Assembly (NCBI RefSeq): GCF_964199755.1
Contig: NC_133906.1
Location: forward strand, 3,038,001 to 3,102,000
Direction of reading: 5' to 3'
Source: Larus michahellis
Taxonomy: Eukaryota > Chordata > Aves > Charadriiformes > Laridae
Length of the DNA stretch: 64,000 nt
Both the position numbers and the translations under genes were made by a program. Shown piece by piece: positions 23,381 through 34,882 of this stretch; position 1 is the first letter of the stretch; each line of letters opens with the position of its first letter. Under the pieces are notes generated by a model that worked only from the letters and a program-made list of their open reading frames with translations, was not told the DNA's origin and did not search any database.

Positions 23381-26300
23381 AAGAGGGTATTGTCTCCAGG
23401 ATGTGTATCGAGAGGGTCTGGTGGCCCATGCTCAGAGCTGTTCAGAGGTCCTCTCGTGGTCTGGGGCGGATGGCCCATGTCTCAAGAAGTTTGAGAACTT
23501 CTGCCCAAGAACAAAACCCACCTTGTGAGGGACAGAGCTTTGTCAGGAGCTTCTCAGAGATGTCAGCGTGAGCACCTGCAGGCAGTAGGGATTCTGGCCA
23601 GTCTCCCCAAACTCTTCATCCCTGCTCAGTGCGTCTCATCCAGCATGACCACCAGCAGCATACCTGTTAACCACAGCCTGTCCCTGCACCCAGGCAGTTT
23701 CTTGCATGGATCAATTATGATGACCCTTGCTTTCTACTCTTCAGGAACAGGATGAGAGAGAGATGGATGTGATGGAGCTTGGAGGCACAAGAACCTCAGA
23801 TGGGTGGTGAGGGTCGCATCTGGAGGGGATGCGGTGTGGCCCCGCAGTCAGGGTGGGTCCTGCCAGGATGAACCGGGGCTGTGTTTAGCACACAGGGGCC
23901 TCCTTTGGAAACCTGCTTGAACCTGAGCACGGCGCTTGTGTCGAGTCCCCGTAGCCTCGCGGCTGTTCCTCACCCGGGTTTGAAGCTGGTTAATCTCATC
24001 TGTTGAGCGCACCCAAATCTCTGCCATCACTGTAGGTAGCATCACGGGGTGTTGTCATCGGCTGTCTCTGTCCCAGCCTCAGAGTTTCATTTCGGTGAAT
24101 GTCCTTGCTGGTGCCACCATCCCCTTATCCAGTAGCAGATTAGCACAGGTTGAGTTTCCCACGCGAGCGCTCCGCTGTCTGTCTCATTGTATTTATTTTG
24201 TTCAGGCCCTGCTTTTCCCTGGGCTTGACAGTGTAATTTGTACGGATCTGTGCTGAGTTTTCCAAACCCTCAAACTGGCTTTTTTGTTAGCGTGAAGCCT
24301 GGACTATTGATAGTAGAGACATTAAGCAACAGAAACGTTGACAAGTGAGCAGCACGCCTACCATCCAGGAAGGCTTCCTAACCTCTAGAGGTGCTCCTTG
24401 GCAAAAAACTCCATGGTTCAGAGGTTTTAATTAGATCTAATCCTCCAGGTGACCAGCCAAGCACTAAAAGGCATACCAATTTTTCAGTTGTGTCCCTTGC
24501 TGTAAGAGTTCTTATTATTTATTTTAGATAGATGTGACAAAAGAGCTTGGATATCCCAAACTTCACATTTTCCTGGAATGGCACTAAGAGGTCTCAGTGT
24601 AGGAGTCCTTTCAGTGCAGCTACGCTCAGGCAAGTGCCTGCCTGCAAGCTCTTTCTGCACTTACTCTGGTCTCCCTTGCCCAGGGTGACTTGCGTGTGAA
24701 ATTTGGTTGGGGTTTTGGATCAAAAGTTGTATTTTCTGAGTGTCAGAGTTGCCAGCTCCTCCTTGGGGTCTGCAAATGCGGCCGTGGTTTCTTTGCCTCT
24801 CGTTCGCGCCATTCAATGGAGCCCCAGCATTGAAAACGTGCCTGACGGCGTGGTTGATGATGTGCCAGGCAGAGCCGAACCTGCGCGCCGTGCCTTCCCC
24901 CAGAAAAGCTCGAAGCAGAAACAAGCCCAACCCAACGTTACGCAGACAAAGGCAGAGACCACAGCTGCCATCGCTGGAAAAACAGAGCTGGAAAAAAACC
25001 TCTTCTTCCCGCTCCTGCCTGGTTTGCAGCAGAGCTTGTCTCAGCAGCGGGGGGCTGCGTCTGCCCATCACCTGTAGCGGCCGGGTGGGTTTCGGAGATG
25101 TGCAGGGCTCTGATCACAGCCCCACCGGCTCTGCTCCTGCTGCCCAGCCTCTGCAGGAGAAGGTTTTGTGCTGTTGTGGTGGGCACGGCCGTGCTCAGCC
25201 ATCCCAGCTCGAGCACCGGCTGCGCCCAACTTGCTGCCGAGGGCACCTTCAGTGACTTTGGGACGTGTATTGCTTCTCACTGCTGCGTTTCCTTGCTGCT
25301 TTCTGGGTATTGTGTCTCTGGACTCCCAGAGGAGTCTAACCACAAGCCTGACTTATAAATCCATCTGGACCGAAAGGAGATGCAGGATTCATTCACTTCC
25401 AAAGGGCAGCTGTTACGTACCTCTGGATCTCTTGAGGCGAGGGCCACGCTTAGCACATTTCCACCTGCTGGGGTATGTTAGACAGGCCTTCAGCTGACCC
25501 CTGGCTGTTCTGGGAGCTGTTTGTCTCCATCCCACCATTGTACTCTTCCCGTATTTGCCCTGGGAGAAGTTGCTGAGGCTGGACAGGGTGCCGTGGTGCT
25601 GCGGGGCTGCAGCACCGTCCCTGGGCTGTCCCCATGCTGGAGGGGCCACTGCTGTCTGTGTGACTGTGGGTATGGATGGAGGTGAGAGCGGTGGTTGTCA
25701 TCCGGGAGGGAATTGCCTTGCGTCCAGGGGTTGCCAGAGGCAGCTGAAGGTTTTGGGGCTGATGCTGTTTGCCTGCATTGACTCCCGACTCTTCAAAATG
25801 AAAGCCCAGGCCATCAGAGATGCCATCGCTGCTCTGCGGGAAGAGGGGGTTGGCCATACGGGTCATTTCCTACCACGTTGAGGTGGAAAATAACATCGTG
25901 TTGCTGCAGGAGGAGACTCTGCTGTGCCTGTTGACATGGTGAGGGTGGGGAACAAATACATCTCGGTACATGCATTGGGTCCCACCTGGACCCAGGCATT
26001 ACCAGGAGCCTGTTTGCTCCCAGGGATGCTGGGGCTGCCGCAGCGCCGGCACACGGGGGTCTGCAGGCGCATGTGTGGACCACGCCGCAAAAATCTCTTC
26101 TGCAGGAGGATGCTGAAGCCCCTGGGTTTGTTCTTTCTCCTCCCTGTGTGGGAAGGTCACAGATGTCCCCCTCCTCGGCAGGATGCCTGCACCATGGCTC
26201 TGCCTGGGTGCCTGCCACAGCGAGTGGGTGAGGAAGGAGCAGTCAAAGGTGGCTTTCAACAAACCCCCCTTTTCCTGCCTTGATGTCAGCCTGGTAATCG

Positions 26301-27642
26301 TAGTCGGGAACCCGCACACCAGACCTGCTGCCTCTGAGCCCTGGATGACTCCTAACGGTGCGAGAAGCAAAGCCTGGATGGAGCTGGGAGGGTTGGAGAG
26401 ATTGCCCGGCACCTTGGTTGACATAGATGAGCGTAGTGTTTTGCTGTATTTCTTGGAGCCATGGGTTTAATTCAAAGCTGCTCCCTGCCCAAGTCCATTT
26501 GTCTTCTGTTTTTGTTTTCTTATGACCCTGTCTGCCTCTGTCTGTCTTATTTCTTGGAGGTTGCTTGGCACAGGCTGCTCCAGCAGCTTTCTGGTAGCGG
26601 TAAGAGCTGTGGGTGTTTTTGCTGTAGCAGGGATGTGTGACCTTCGTCTGGCTGCAGCGCAATTGCTGCTTCAAAGTCGAGCAAAGGCTGAAGTGCTGGA
26701 GCTCTTCCTCGGAGCGCGAGAGACCAGGGATCAGGGATGTAGACAGCCGGTGCGTTGTGCTCCGACTGCGAAAGCCCTGCCCAAGAGGGAGCCTGTAGCA
26801 TCTAACCTCTCCGCCACCTTCAAAGATGTGCTGGCAGTGGGTTTGCAAAGCGTCTGCGTGGCCGAGGTGCCCCTGCCCAGGCAGCTGGTACCTGGGGGCA
26901 ACGCGGGTGGAAGGCAAGGCTTGGCTTCATCTGCCTGCACCTGGGGCAGCTCTTCACATCCTGACCTGAAATTTTAGCCTGGTTCTTGCGCGCAGAGGGA
27001 TGCATTTAGCCATTTGTAGCGCTTGGAGGAAAGTGCTCGATGCGAGAGGCGCGTGGGTGGGGAGACCAGGTGTAATTTGCGATTCAGAGGCTTTGGGGAC
27101 AAGCAGGGCCTTCCTCCAGGTGAGCTGCGGCACAGGAGCGTTTAAATAAACGAATTTAACAAATTAGCAGAAAGTTATATTAACAAAAAGAGCAAATCAA
27201 CAGAAAGTGTGGAGCAGGCGAGGGGGGGAAGTGAGAGTCGAAATAAAAGGCTGTTAAGGAACAGATGCGATGCAAAGCCAGAGGATTAATACCTACGAGG
27301 GAAACACGGGGGAGGGCTCCTTGCCGGGGGAAGAGGGGTAGGACGTGGGCACGTGGTGGGGTGATGTGGACGGCTTGGCGTGCCCTTCCCCAGCCCTGTT
27401 GCCATCGCTTCAGGGTGCATCGGTCATGTGCCATGTTTGGGGTGGCCATACAGGGCTCCCAGCCCCTCCGTAATGGCCAGCCACAAGTGGTGGGAGCTGG
27501 GGGGGAGTTTTGCTCTGGGATCAGCTGGATCGACCCTCGGTGGTGTCCGCTGTGGGGTGCTGCCCCGGACGGACCCGGGGTCCGTCCCACCCTGCTGTGC
27601 CCCGCTCTGTTGGTGACCTGCCTTTTGCTTTTGTCCCTGCAG
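23381..27642 (+). other. SIL1: SIL1 intron sequence preceding the first recognised exon
   Basis: It is 4.3 kb of mostly GC-rich intron ending in tttgtccctgcag at 27642. Several overlapping 100-220-codon open frames occur on both strands, but none resembles a known protein. No CR1 copy is seen. Confidence 0.75.
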
Positions 27643-27739
27643 CAACCCCAAAGTCCAGATAGAAGCAATCGAGGGCGGCGCGCTGCAGAAGCTCCTGGTC
27701 ATTCTGGCCACAGAACAACCCCTGGCTGTCAAGAAGAAG
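27643..27739 (+). CDS. SIL1: SIL1 coding exon (third from last)
   Basis: The exon is 97 bp, bounded by a ctgcag acceptor at 27637-27642 and a gtgagc donor from 27740. Its first base completes a split serine codon (AG|C). The next 32 codons read [12 protein letters not shown]... and end in VKKK at phase 0. It encodes part of the armadillo-like repeat array that wraps BiP's nucleotide-binding domain. Compared with human SIL1 as remembered, changes are conservative (for example I for V after KVQ). No stop or frameshift is present. The preceding exon, which should end in AG, was not found in the window. Confidence 0.96.
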
Positions 27740-29971
27740 GTGAGCGGGCCGGGGAGCACCTCTGGGTAAAGGCAGCTTCACGCTGAACTCGATATAAGCG
27801 CTCTTTGGGGCATCGCTGACATCTTGAGAGTGGCACCCTGTGCTGCTCCCCACGCTGGGTGGGCTCCAGTGCACCCCAGGGTGCTGGACACCCCCCCGGC
27901 AACCCCGACACTGCGGGTCTCGCCCTACTGCCAGCAGCAACACGCACGGCAGCTCTGCCAGCCTCGCGGGGGACAGGCCTCGGTGCTGCGGCTCCTCTGG
28001 GAGGAAAGGCGGGGGTCCCCGTGGCAGGCGTGACGATCGGAGGCTAACAAACATGGGAGCTGACGTTTGGAAGGAGCTAATTGCTGGAGCTGGCCCCGTG
28101 TCCTGCCTTTGGCGGTGGCTTTGGAGCAAGCCGAGTAGCGCCGAGAGCCCCCAGCCAAATGTGCAGCGCTGTCCGTCGGGGCGGGGGCTTCCTCGCTCCC
28201 TCCCTTCCTCCCTCCGTCCTCACCGTACTCCCTGGAGCATGAGATCTCATTACCCTCGCTTTAGCGTGTGGTGCCACCTCTGTTTACGGGCCGTAAAATT
28301 ATCTGGCTGCTCCCGAAAACCCGGCGCCACCGTTTAACACGGTGACCTCCTGCGAGAGGAGGTTCGGTGGGGCGAGGGAACCACCAGCTCTTTCATTCGT
28401 CTTTAGTGCAGCTGCTGTTACGTGAGCAACAATGGCCTGCCAGGGTTTTAGCAAGCTCCCACAAACACCTTCCCCTTTAGTCCATGGTAAGAATCGTCCA
28501 GCGGCTGAAAGACGGCAACCCGTTTGCTGTTGGCCATGGGTGGGAGGACATCCTGGCTGGAGAGGTGCACCACAGGATGCTCCGTGCTCAGAAATTCCTC
28601 CTGGGAGTGTCCGTAGCTCGATCCGGAGCTTGTTTTGGGGTGGGAAGGGACGGCTGGGCATGCAGAGGCCTTCACCAGCATCGCTTGAACCCCTGAGTGG
28701 TGGGTGCAGGACGCTTCTTTCCAGCCAGCCTGAACACTTCCTGCTGGCAGCCCCTGGGGAAGAGCAAGAGGGATGAGCTCAGTACTGTCTGCTGGCAGGC
28801 ATGGCCTTACGGGAGCCTCCGAGGGTTGAACCCCCTTTGCCAGGAGGACAGAGGCTTTTAATTTCCAGTTCCCGTGCTGCTTGTGGTCTCCCATCTCTCC
28901 AGGCCAAGGATAAGTTGGTGCCCCAGCCCATTCCCACGCAGGGCAGCAGCCCACGACTCCCGCTCCGGTGGGTTTTCCACCCCGGCGCTCGCAGCGATTG
29001 ACGGCAGCGAGGCCAAAAGTGCATTTCTTCCCTCCCCCGTCCTTTGGCCTATGGTTAAAAAAGGAGATGGAAACGTCCTCCGATTCACCGGCGGCAATTT
29101 GGAAAATGGAAAATAGAAACAAATGGGACTGGGGAAGACGTGGCTGTCGGCTCGGATCTGTCCAGGGAGAGCGGGGGGTGCGTGGTCCACCCCAGTGCAC
29201 GGAGGAGCCGGCTCGGCTCGCTGGCAGGCACCCAGATGAGCATCCCGGTCCCCGCTCGGGCAGCAGCCCTGCCCCGGGCGGCGTCAGCCCGTCTCCTCTG
29301 CAAACCGCCGTCATCCAAAGTAGACAAGTGTAAAATTCAGTGGTTGGCCCCTAATTGCCTCCTCGTTGTTAACCCCGTGACGCTCGAGGCCCAGGAGGCA
29401 AGGGCAGGCATGCTGGTGTCTCTCGCTGGCGGTGCCTGGTGCTGCGCCATGGCAGACCCTGTTTTGGGGCTGTGTCCTGGGAAACGGCATGGTCTTGTCC
29501 TCCAGCCGCGTGGGTGCAAGGGAGAGGATGTTCCCCAGGTGTCCGAATCATCTCAAGGGGATCGGGCTCTGCTGAGTCGTGCTGGACCCTTCTTTGCCCC
29601 ATCCTTAGCCCGTAGCCAGGCTGTGTACCAAGGACCAGTGGGTGGGAACTGTGAGGAGAAGCGATGGCGTTGGGTCTGTTCAGGTGATGGCCACAGGTCC
29701 CTCTGCGTTATAGTTCTAGTGAGCGTGGTGACAGTCCGGGTGGGAGTTTGGGTGGAAGTCACCCAAGTTGGGGCAGCCTCACAGCACCGGGGAGGGTTGG
29801 GATCAGAGGATGAGGGGTCTTGGAGATGCCCCTTGGCGAGGAGAGGCTTGAATGCATATGCTGGGGAGCTCCACACAAGAACGGTTGGAGCACTGCTCTT
29901 GGCCCCCTGGGATGCCACAAAGAGAAGTGGCGGCCATGGCCACCATGCTGATGGACCTCTTTCCCCACCAG
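27740..29971 (+). other. SIL1: SIL1 intron
   Basis: This is a 2.2-kb GC-rich phase-0 intron between recognised SIL1 exons. I see no CR1 copy, RNA gene or conserved exon in it. Several open frames run through it on both strands, but they have no family resemblance and match chance opening in GC-rich DNA. Confidence 0.85.
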
Positions 29972-30136
29972 GCTCTCTTCGCCCTGTCCTCCATGCTGAG
30001 ACACTTCCCTTACGCCCAGCAGCAGTTCCTCAAGCTGGGCGGCCTCCAGGTCCTCAGGAGCCTCTTCAGGCAGAAGGGGATGGAGACCCTCTACGTCCGT
30101 GTGGTGACACTCCTCTACGACCTCATCATGGAGAAG
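29972..30136 (+). CDS. SIL1: SIL1 coding exon (penultimate)
   Basis: The exon is 165 bp, 55 codons, phase 0 at both ends. The acceptor is cccaccag at 29964-29971 and the donor is gtgagg from 30137. It reads [19 protein letters not shown], then [13 protein letters not shown], and ends [14 protein letters not shown]. This is an armadillo-type helical repeat of SIL1 with the hallmark FPYAQ and GGLQVLR motifs, within the region that contacts BiP. Joining to the previous exon gives VKKK-ALFALSS, close to human KKKVLFALCS. Another + frame stays open across this exon (29140-30423) but it is not the coding frame. Confidence 0.97.
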
Positions 30137-32254
30137 GTGAGGAGCTGGGAGGGAGGGGACGTGACCTGGCCGGGTTCTTTCCACTTTCATCCCCTCGCCA
30201 AGCCAAAGGGGAGGAAGGTGGAGAGAGGTCGTCGAGCATCCTCGCAGGACGAGGGCGAGCAGGGGCCGATCCAGCGTCGGTGCTGGTCTGTGCTGTTGGG
30301 ATGAATTCCCTCCAGCCCGTGGGCTGCTGCTGCCGGGGACGAGCACCTGGGAGAGCCCAGAGAGAGCTTAAAACTTTATTTTTCATTAAACCGCTACCAC
30401 CGTTTCCACACGACGGTGTTTAAATAACAAAATGGCAAGGACGGGAGCAGGGAATAAAGGCGCTGGGCTGCGGCGAGCTCGGCTGCCGTGTCTGGCCACC
30501 AGCCGAGTGCTGGGGACCAGCTGCCGCTGCTGTGCCCTGCTGGAGAGGCCCTTCCTTGCCTGCAGAGTCCTCGCTGGAACCAAGCCCACGCCGTTAAGTG
30601 GTTTATTTTCAAATACCTTGGATTACTGCTGTAAATGTCAGTTTAAAACCCGTCTTTCCTTGCCGTCGCCTGTTGTTTAGTCACTGCGTTTCTCTTACTC
30701 CAGAGAACGGAAATTAAATCCACTTTCACTCAGTTTATAGCCAATTTGCCCCGCAGATTATTGCTGCTGTAATACTTGGGTTTCAGGCACCGCGGAGCAA
30801 CGTCTGCGTTTTGAAACAGCTGTTTTCCAGGAGACTTTGTAAAGGTGCAAATTATTTTTAGCGGGTCTGAAATTTTATCAGGTGCTGGTTGGAAGGCGCA
30901 GTGCTCCCGTCCGTCTGCTCGCCCGCAAAGGCAGCCCACGTGGGCACCCTGCCCCGAACCGTTCCCCGTGGCTCCTGCTGCGTAGCGATCCCAGCCCCGT
31001 CGTGGAGGATTCGGGAGAGCCCTCGGTGCCCGGCGGGATGCAGGGCTGGGCCGAGCGGGGGTGACGGATTTGGGTGACGTTCAGATAGGTTGGTTTGAAA
31101 ATCAGAAACTACATCGACACCTCTCTGCTCTGAAGCACAGACTGCTGGGGCTCCAAATGGCTTTTTTTTTGCCGTCTTTTTTTCCCTTTTCACCCCAAAT
31201 CGTGTGTGACCAGCGGGGGTGTAGCAGACAGCTCTCTTGGGGGACCGGGAGAGGGGAGGTCTCCTTGGCGTTGTCCCGCCTTGTCCCCACCGTGTCCCGT
31301 AAATCAGTGGGATAAAAGAGCACGACCAAGCTCCCTGCAGGAGCTTCCCGGGGGACGGCAGGAGTCCACTGCAAAGCTGATGAACAGGTCAGAGAAAATG
31401 TCACGGGCGCCCTCGGGGACCCAGGTGCCCCCCGGGGATGGGGTTGTCCCATCGCTTCTCATGGCAGCTCCTGGGCACGCTGCCCGCCCTCGCCCTTCCC
31501 CAGGGCTGGGTTTCTGCTCTCCGCCTGTGCAGAAGCCCTCGTGGAGGCAAGCAGCCGACTCAGAACTAATTAGTGAAGCACGGCCACAGTATTTATCCCA
31601 GGGGGCCACCAGCCAAGCCGGGAGGAGCGCTCCGTTGGGGAGCAGAGCCACTCCACCAGCCAAGGCCTGAAAGGCGTCGGGGTGGTGACAGGTTTCCCTT
31701 CCTCCCCCTGGCGCTGGCGCTGCTCGGGGCAGGTCTCTGGCTGGGAAGAGAAGAGAGATGGTGGCTCTGCCCGTCCCGGTCCCCGCGGCGCCTTTCTGCT
31801 CTCGGCACCGTCTCCGCAGAGTTCCAGTATCGGGGGTTTTCTGGAGCAGGCTGGGAGGGGAAGGTCTGGCAGTGGCCGGAGGAGACCGAGATCTCCGTCT
31901 CTTCCGTAGAGCAGCGTGAAGCCAAGCGGTGATGTTTGTTAGGTGCCGAAGGAGCCTGTGCGGCAGCCCAAAGGAACAGATTTTACAGGTCTTCTGCTGA
32001 ACTTTGTCCCCCTTTTGGGGCCGTGTGATACCGAACCTCCCGCTCACCAAGAGTTCTCCAGGATTGGCCGCTGTGGCCAACTTTGTGCATGGGCAATGGG
32101 GAACCAGGACACAACCTCGCCTTGGTTTTCCATTGCAAGTCACCTTCCAAGGCAGATGTTACGGGATGTGCATCCTACTCTCCCGCGATGTGTCACCTGG
32201 AAGCGGTTGCTCTCCCGATAGGGATATTAATCCATGTCCCACCACTTCCCACAG
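30137..32254 (+). other. SIL1: SIL1 last intron
   Basis: This is a 2.1-kb phase-0 intron that ends in the pyrimidine-rich acceptor cttcccacag. It is mixed GC-rich sequence with short AT-rich patches around 30600-30870. I see no repeat element or RNA gene. Confidence 0.85.
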
Positions 32255-32605
32255 ATGCTGCTTGAGGACTCGCAGCACGGAGATCAAATGGAAGAGAAAA
32301 TCCAGCAGTACCGGCAAGTCAAGCTGGTCCCGGCGGTGGTGGAGCAGGACTGGTGCGTGGTTGTTTCCAACCTGCTGGCCATGCCGGAGCACGACACTCG
32401 GGAGAAGGTCCTCAAGACGGTTGGTGTGCTGATGGCCTTCTGCAAGGAGCGCTACCGGGGGGACCAGGCCCTCAGCACCACCCTCAGCCTCCTGCGCAGC
32501 GAGTACGAGGAGCTGGCGGCGGAGGAGCAGAGGGAAGGTGACAAAGACGGCTATTTCAAGGAACTCCTTGGCTCTGTAAATACCATCATCCAGGAATTGA
32601 GGTGA
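32255..32605 (+). CDS. SIL1: SIL1 terminal coding exon with stop codon
   Basis: The exon is 351 bp (116 codons plus TGA at 32603-32605) after the acceptor at 32251-32254. It starts MLLEDSQHGDQMEEKIQQYR, contains LLAMPEHDTREKVLKTVGVLM, and ends in ...GSVNTIIQELR. This is the C-terminal alpha-helical part of SIL1. The final QELR corresponds to the ER-retrieval-like KELR of human SIL1. Length is close to the human exon (about 118 codons as remembered). The stretch after the start (EDSQHGDQMEE) is the least conserved part, as expected for the acidic linker there. No disruption is seen. Confidence 0.97.
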   Translation: MLLEDSQHGDQMEEKIQQYRQVKLVPAVVEQDWCVVVSNLLAMPEHDTREKVLKTVGVLMAFCKERYRGDQALSTTLSLLRSEYEELAAEEQREGDKDGYFKELLGSVNTIIQELR

Positions 32606-32689
32606 AACTAGCTGTAGATCCAGTTCAGTTCCAGATCAATTCAATGCCCAAGGGTGAGTTTTGATGGCACCGATGTAAATGCACTTTTG

Positions 32690-32695
32690 AATAAA
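32690..32695 (+). promoter_or_regulatory. SIL1: SIL1 polyadenylation signal AATAAA
   Basis: A canonical hexamer lies 85 bp after the SIL1 stop, followed by a GT/T-rich stretch near 32745-32775. Cleavage is expected around 32705-32720, giving a 3' UTR of only about 100 nt. Confidence 0.8.
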
Positions 32696-33126
32696 CTGCT
32701 GGGCTGAATGAGATCCCGCCAACAGCTTCGTTACTAAACCAGACGCGTTTGGGGGCACGTTTTCTTTTGCGTGGGGCACTGCTGGAAAAACAGAGGTATG
32801 TACCGTAGAGGGACAGCGAGGCAGAGTCTCAGCTTGTGTTGCCTCCAACCATGGTTCCTTCTGAGTGTTCTCAGTCCGTCTGCGGGTTCGTTTGGGGTGG
32901 GCAGGGCTGAGGGCGGTGGGACTGTCCCGGTCAGGCAGCTCTGCTGCCCACAGAGGAGCGTTTGTTGCCGCAGCTCTGATGTGCCGTTGTTCTGGCCTGG
33001 CGGTGACCCGCGGCATCTGTGATCTTTTATTTGCTGCTGTGTAATGGATCTGGGCACGCAGACAGCACCGTTGGCCTTGGGATCGTTCTGTGCTTGTACG
33101 GGAAGACTGAGCGTTGCTTCCTTGAA

Positions 33127-33190
33127 ACGTTGCTTGGAGGAGCTCTCTGGAGGTCTCTAATCCAGCCTTCGCTCAGAGCAGGACTGTCCC
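33127..33190 (-). mobile_element. Probable CR1 LINE fragment
   Basis: About 60 bp (ctctctggaggtctctaatccag then gctcagagcaggact) resembles the inverted CR1 region just inside the 3' end. It is diverged, with no terminus. It lies in the spacer about 500 bp after the SIL1 stop. Confidence 0.5.
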
Positions 33191-33849
33191 TCGGCCGTGG
33201 CCGCCTCCGAGAAGGCCAGCTCCACCCGCTGTGTAGGTCATGTAGCTCCGCCGTGGCAGCTCTCCTGCAGCCCCTCCCTGCTTGGAGGCCACCCACGTCC
33301 CAGTGGCCTGGGGGTCAAAACATCTGTCTAAGCCCTGGGGTGGTGCAGCCATGGAACCGCTCCTGCCGTCGCGGCGGCTAACGGGCTGGTGAAGCACGCT
33401 TTGTCCTGCAGCAGACCATTGAGACTTGCATGCCTTCTTCCTGCTCTTGGAGGTGGCTTCCCAGACGATGACCTAGGGACTGAGGCTGGCCAGCCGCGGA
33501 TTTTTCATCCATGATGTAAGGCACGCTCTCCTTTCCGTGCTGGGCTGGGCATCTCCCGTCACACACCTCTTCCAGGTGCAGCTTCTGCTCTTTTCCCTCT
33601 AGGCTCAGGTCCCTGTCCCCATGAACCCCCGTTGGGGTCCTCCTCACGCTGGATGGTCCGTTGGGGAAGATGCTCTGCCCTCTCTTCATGGGGCTGATTC
33701 GGTCTTCCCGATGTCGGCCTTCCTCAGGCGAGGCGTCAAAGGCCGGGCGGTGGCCACTGGTGCAAGAGGAGAGGAAGAGCTGAGCTCCCCCCTGCTGTCC
33801 TCTCCTGCTGCCACGTGTGCGGGGAGACCCCCTTCACACCAGGCTTTTA

Positions 33850-34680
33850 TCTTCTCTGGGCCCACGCAGCCGGGGTGACCAGTGTCCTGCGTGGGGACCA
33901 GCCCCGGCCGCTGGTGCGGGTGCCGTTCCCCTGCGGGGGGGAGCCCCCACGCCCCGTGTCCTTGGGGCAGGCGGCAGCAGAGGCCGACCCCGCTGGGCTT
34001 GGGGTCTGCAAAAACGGGGCCGTGGGGGTCACTCGTGGCTCGCTCCCTCCCTCCCGCGGTGGAGGTTTTCCTACGGCTCTGACACTCAGTGGCAGCCGGG
34101 TGCCGGCCGCCGGCTCGGGCAGCTTCCAGCGGTTTTCCCGCCGCCCCCTCTTCGAGGGTGACTTTTCGAGGGGCTCTTTCTCCGCGGGGTTTGCTCAGCG
34201 GCACAAGGAGAGGGGAAGGCAGAGCCGTCGTCGGCGTGTCCCAGCGCCGGGCTGAAAGCGTTTGGCCGCCGAGCGAGGCCGCGGCCGTCCCTGCACCAGC
34301 CGAGGGATCACACCCCGCTCCCGGGGCGGCGAGGAGGCCATTGCTTATAATTCCTGTGTTCCCTCTCAAAATTGCTCTCTGGCAACAACAGGTATTTCCG
34401 TCACCGCTTCTGCCGCCGGCTGAATGGGGCCCGGGGGCTGCAGCCCCACGTTGGCAACGCAAGTGCAGAAAAATAAATGAAGAAAAGAAGCCGGGCCGGT
34501 CCCGCAGCGTCCCCCAGCCCTGAGCCGGGGCGGCCGCGTGGGGCTCTGCCAGCGCCGGGGCCGTGCCCGCGCAGCCACACGCGGGGCCGCCTGATCTGTG
34601 CCCCGGTAGCCGCACAGGCCCCTCCCCGCGCCAGCGCGGCCGGCAGGCGATCGATGGGGCCCTTGCGGTGCCGTTAGCCC
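33850..34680. other. CpG-rich block between convergent gene ends
   Basis: Dense CG dinucleotides and very high GC, for example gccggccgccggctcggg near 34097 and gcgaggccgcggccg near 34271, give it the look of a CpG island. Neither neighbouring gene starts here. No convincing coding exon is visible. It may be an unannotated promoter, an enhancer, or simply GC-rich spacer. Confidence 0.5.
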
Positions 34681-34765
34681 TTCTGGATGCTAAAATATTT
34701 CTGGCTACTGTTTACGGCGTGTCAGTTGTCACCGTTAAGTAGCTGGGCTAATGATAAATATTGAT

Positions 34766-34851
34766 TTTTTTTTATTTTTTTTTTTTTGTCCTTCTCTTTT
34801 AGGGTTTCGAGTCAGGCTGTTTGCTAGGATTAAAAATGATTTTTCTTTTCC

Positions 34852-34882
<31 letters not shown>

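Larger units (their letters stand above)
1..32712 (+). other. SIL1: SIL1 gene, 3' part (introns plus last three coding exons)
   Basis: SIL1 is an ER-lumenal armadillo-like protein that binds the ATPase domain of BiP (HSPA5) and releases ADP, so the chaperone can cycle. Loss of human SIL1 causes Marinesco-Sjogren syndrome. Three + strand exons, joined in frame, give a ~203-residue C-terminus that closely follows human SIL1 as I remember it, including the [19 protein letters not shown] and [11 protein letters not shown] segments. The 5' exons (signal peptide, N-terminal region, first armadillo repeats) are not recognised and presumably lie upstream of the window. The gene ends at a poly(A) signal at 32690 and points towards CTNNA1 on the other strand. 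The gene identity is secure. The right boundary is an estimate from the poly(A) signal. Confidence 0.93.

Noticed and set aside
3995..29790. Shared 17-mer containing tcacccaagttgggg near 4002 and 29760
   Set aside because: One short exact match in a window of this size could arise by chance, and similarity does not extend into the flanks.
29140..30423. 427-codon + strand open frame across a SIL1 intron and the penultimate exon
   Set aside because: It is in a different frame from the verified SIL1 exon (29972-30136), has no recognisable domain, and lies in GC-rich DNA where stops are rare.
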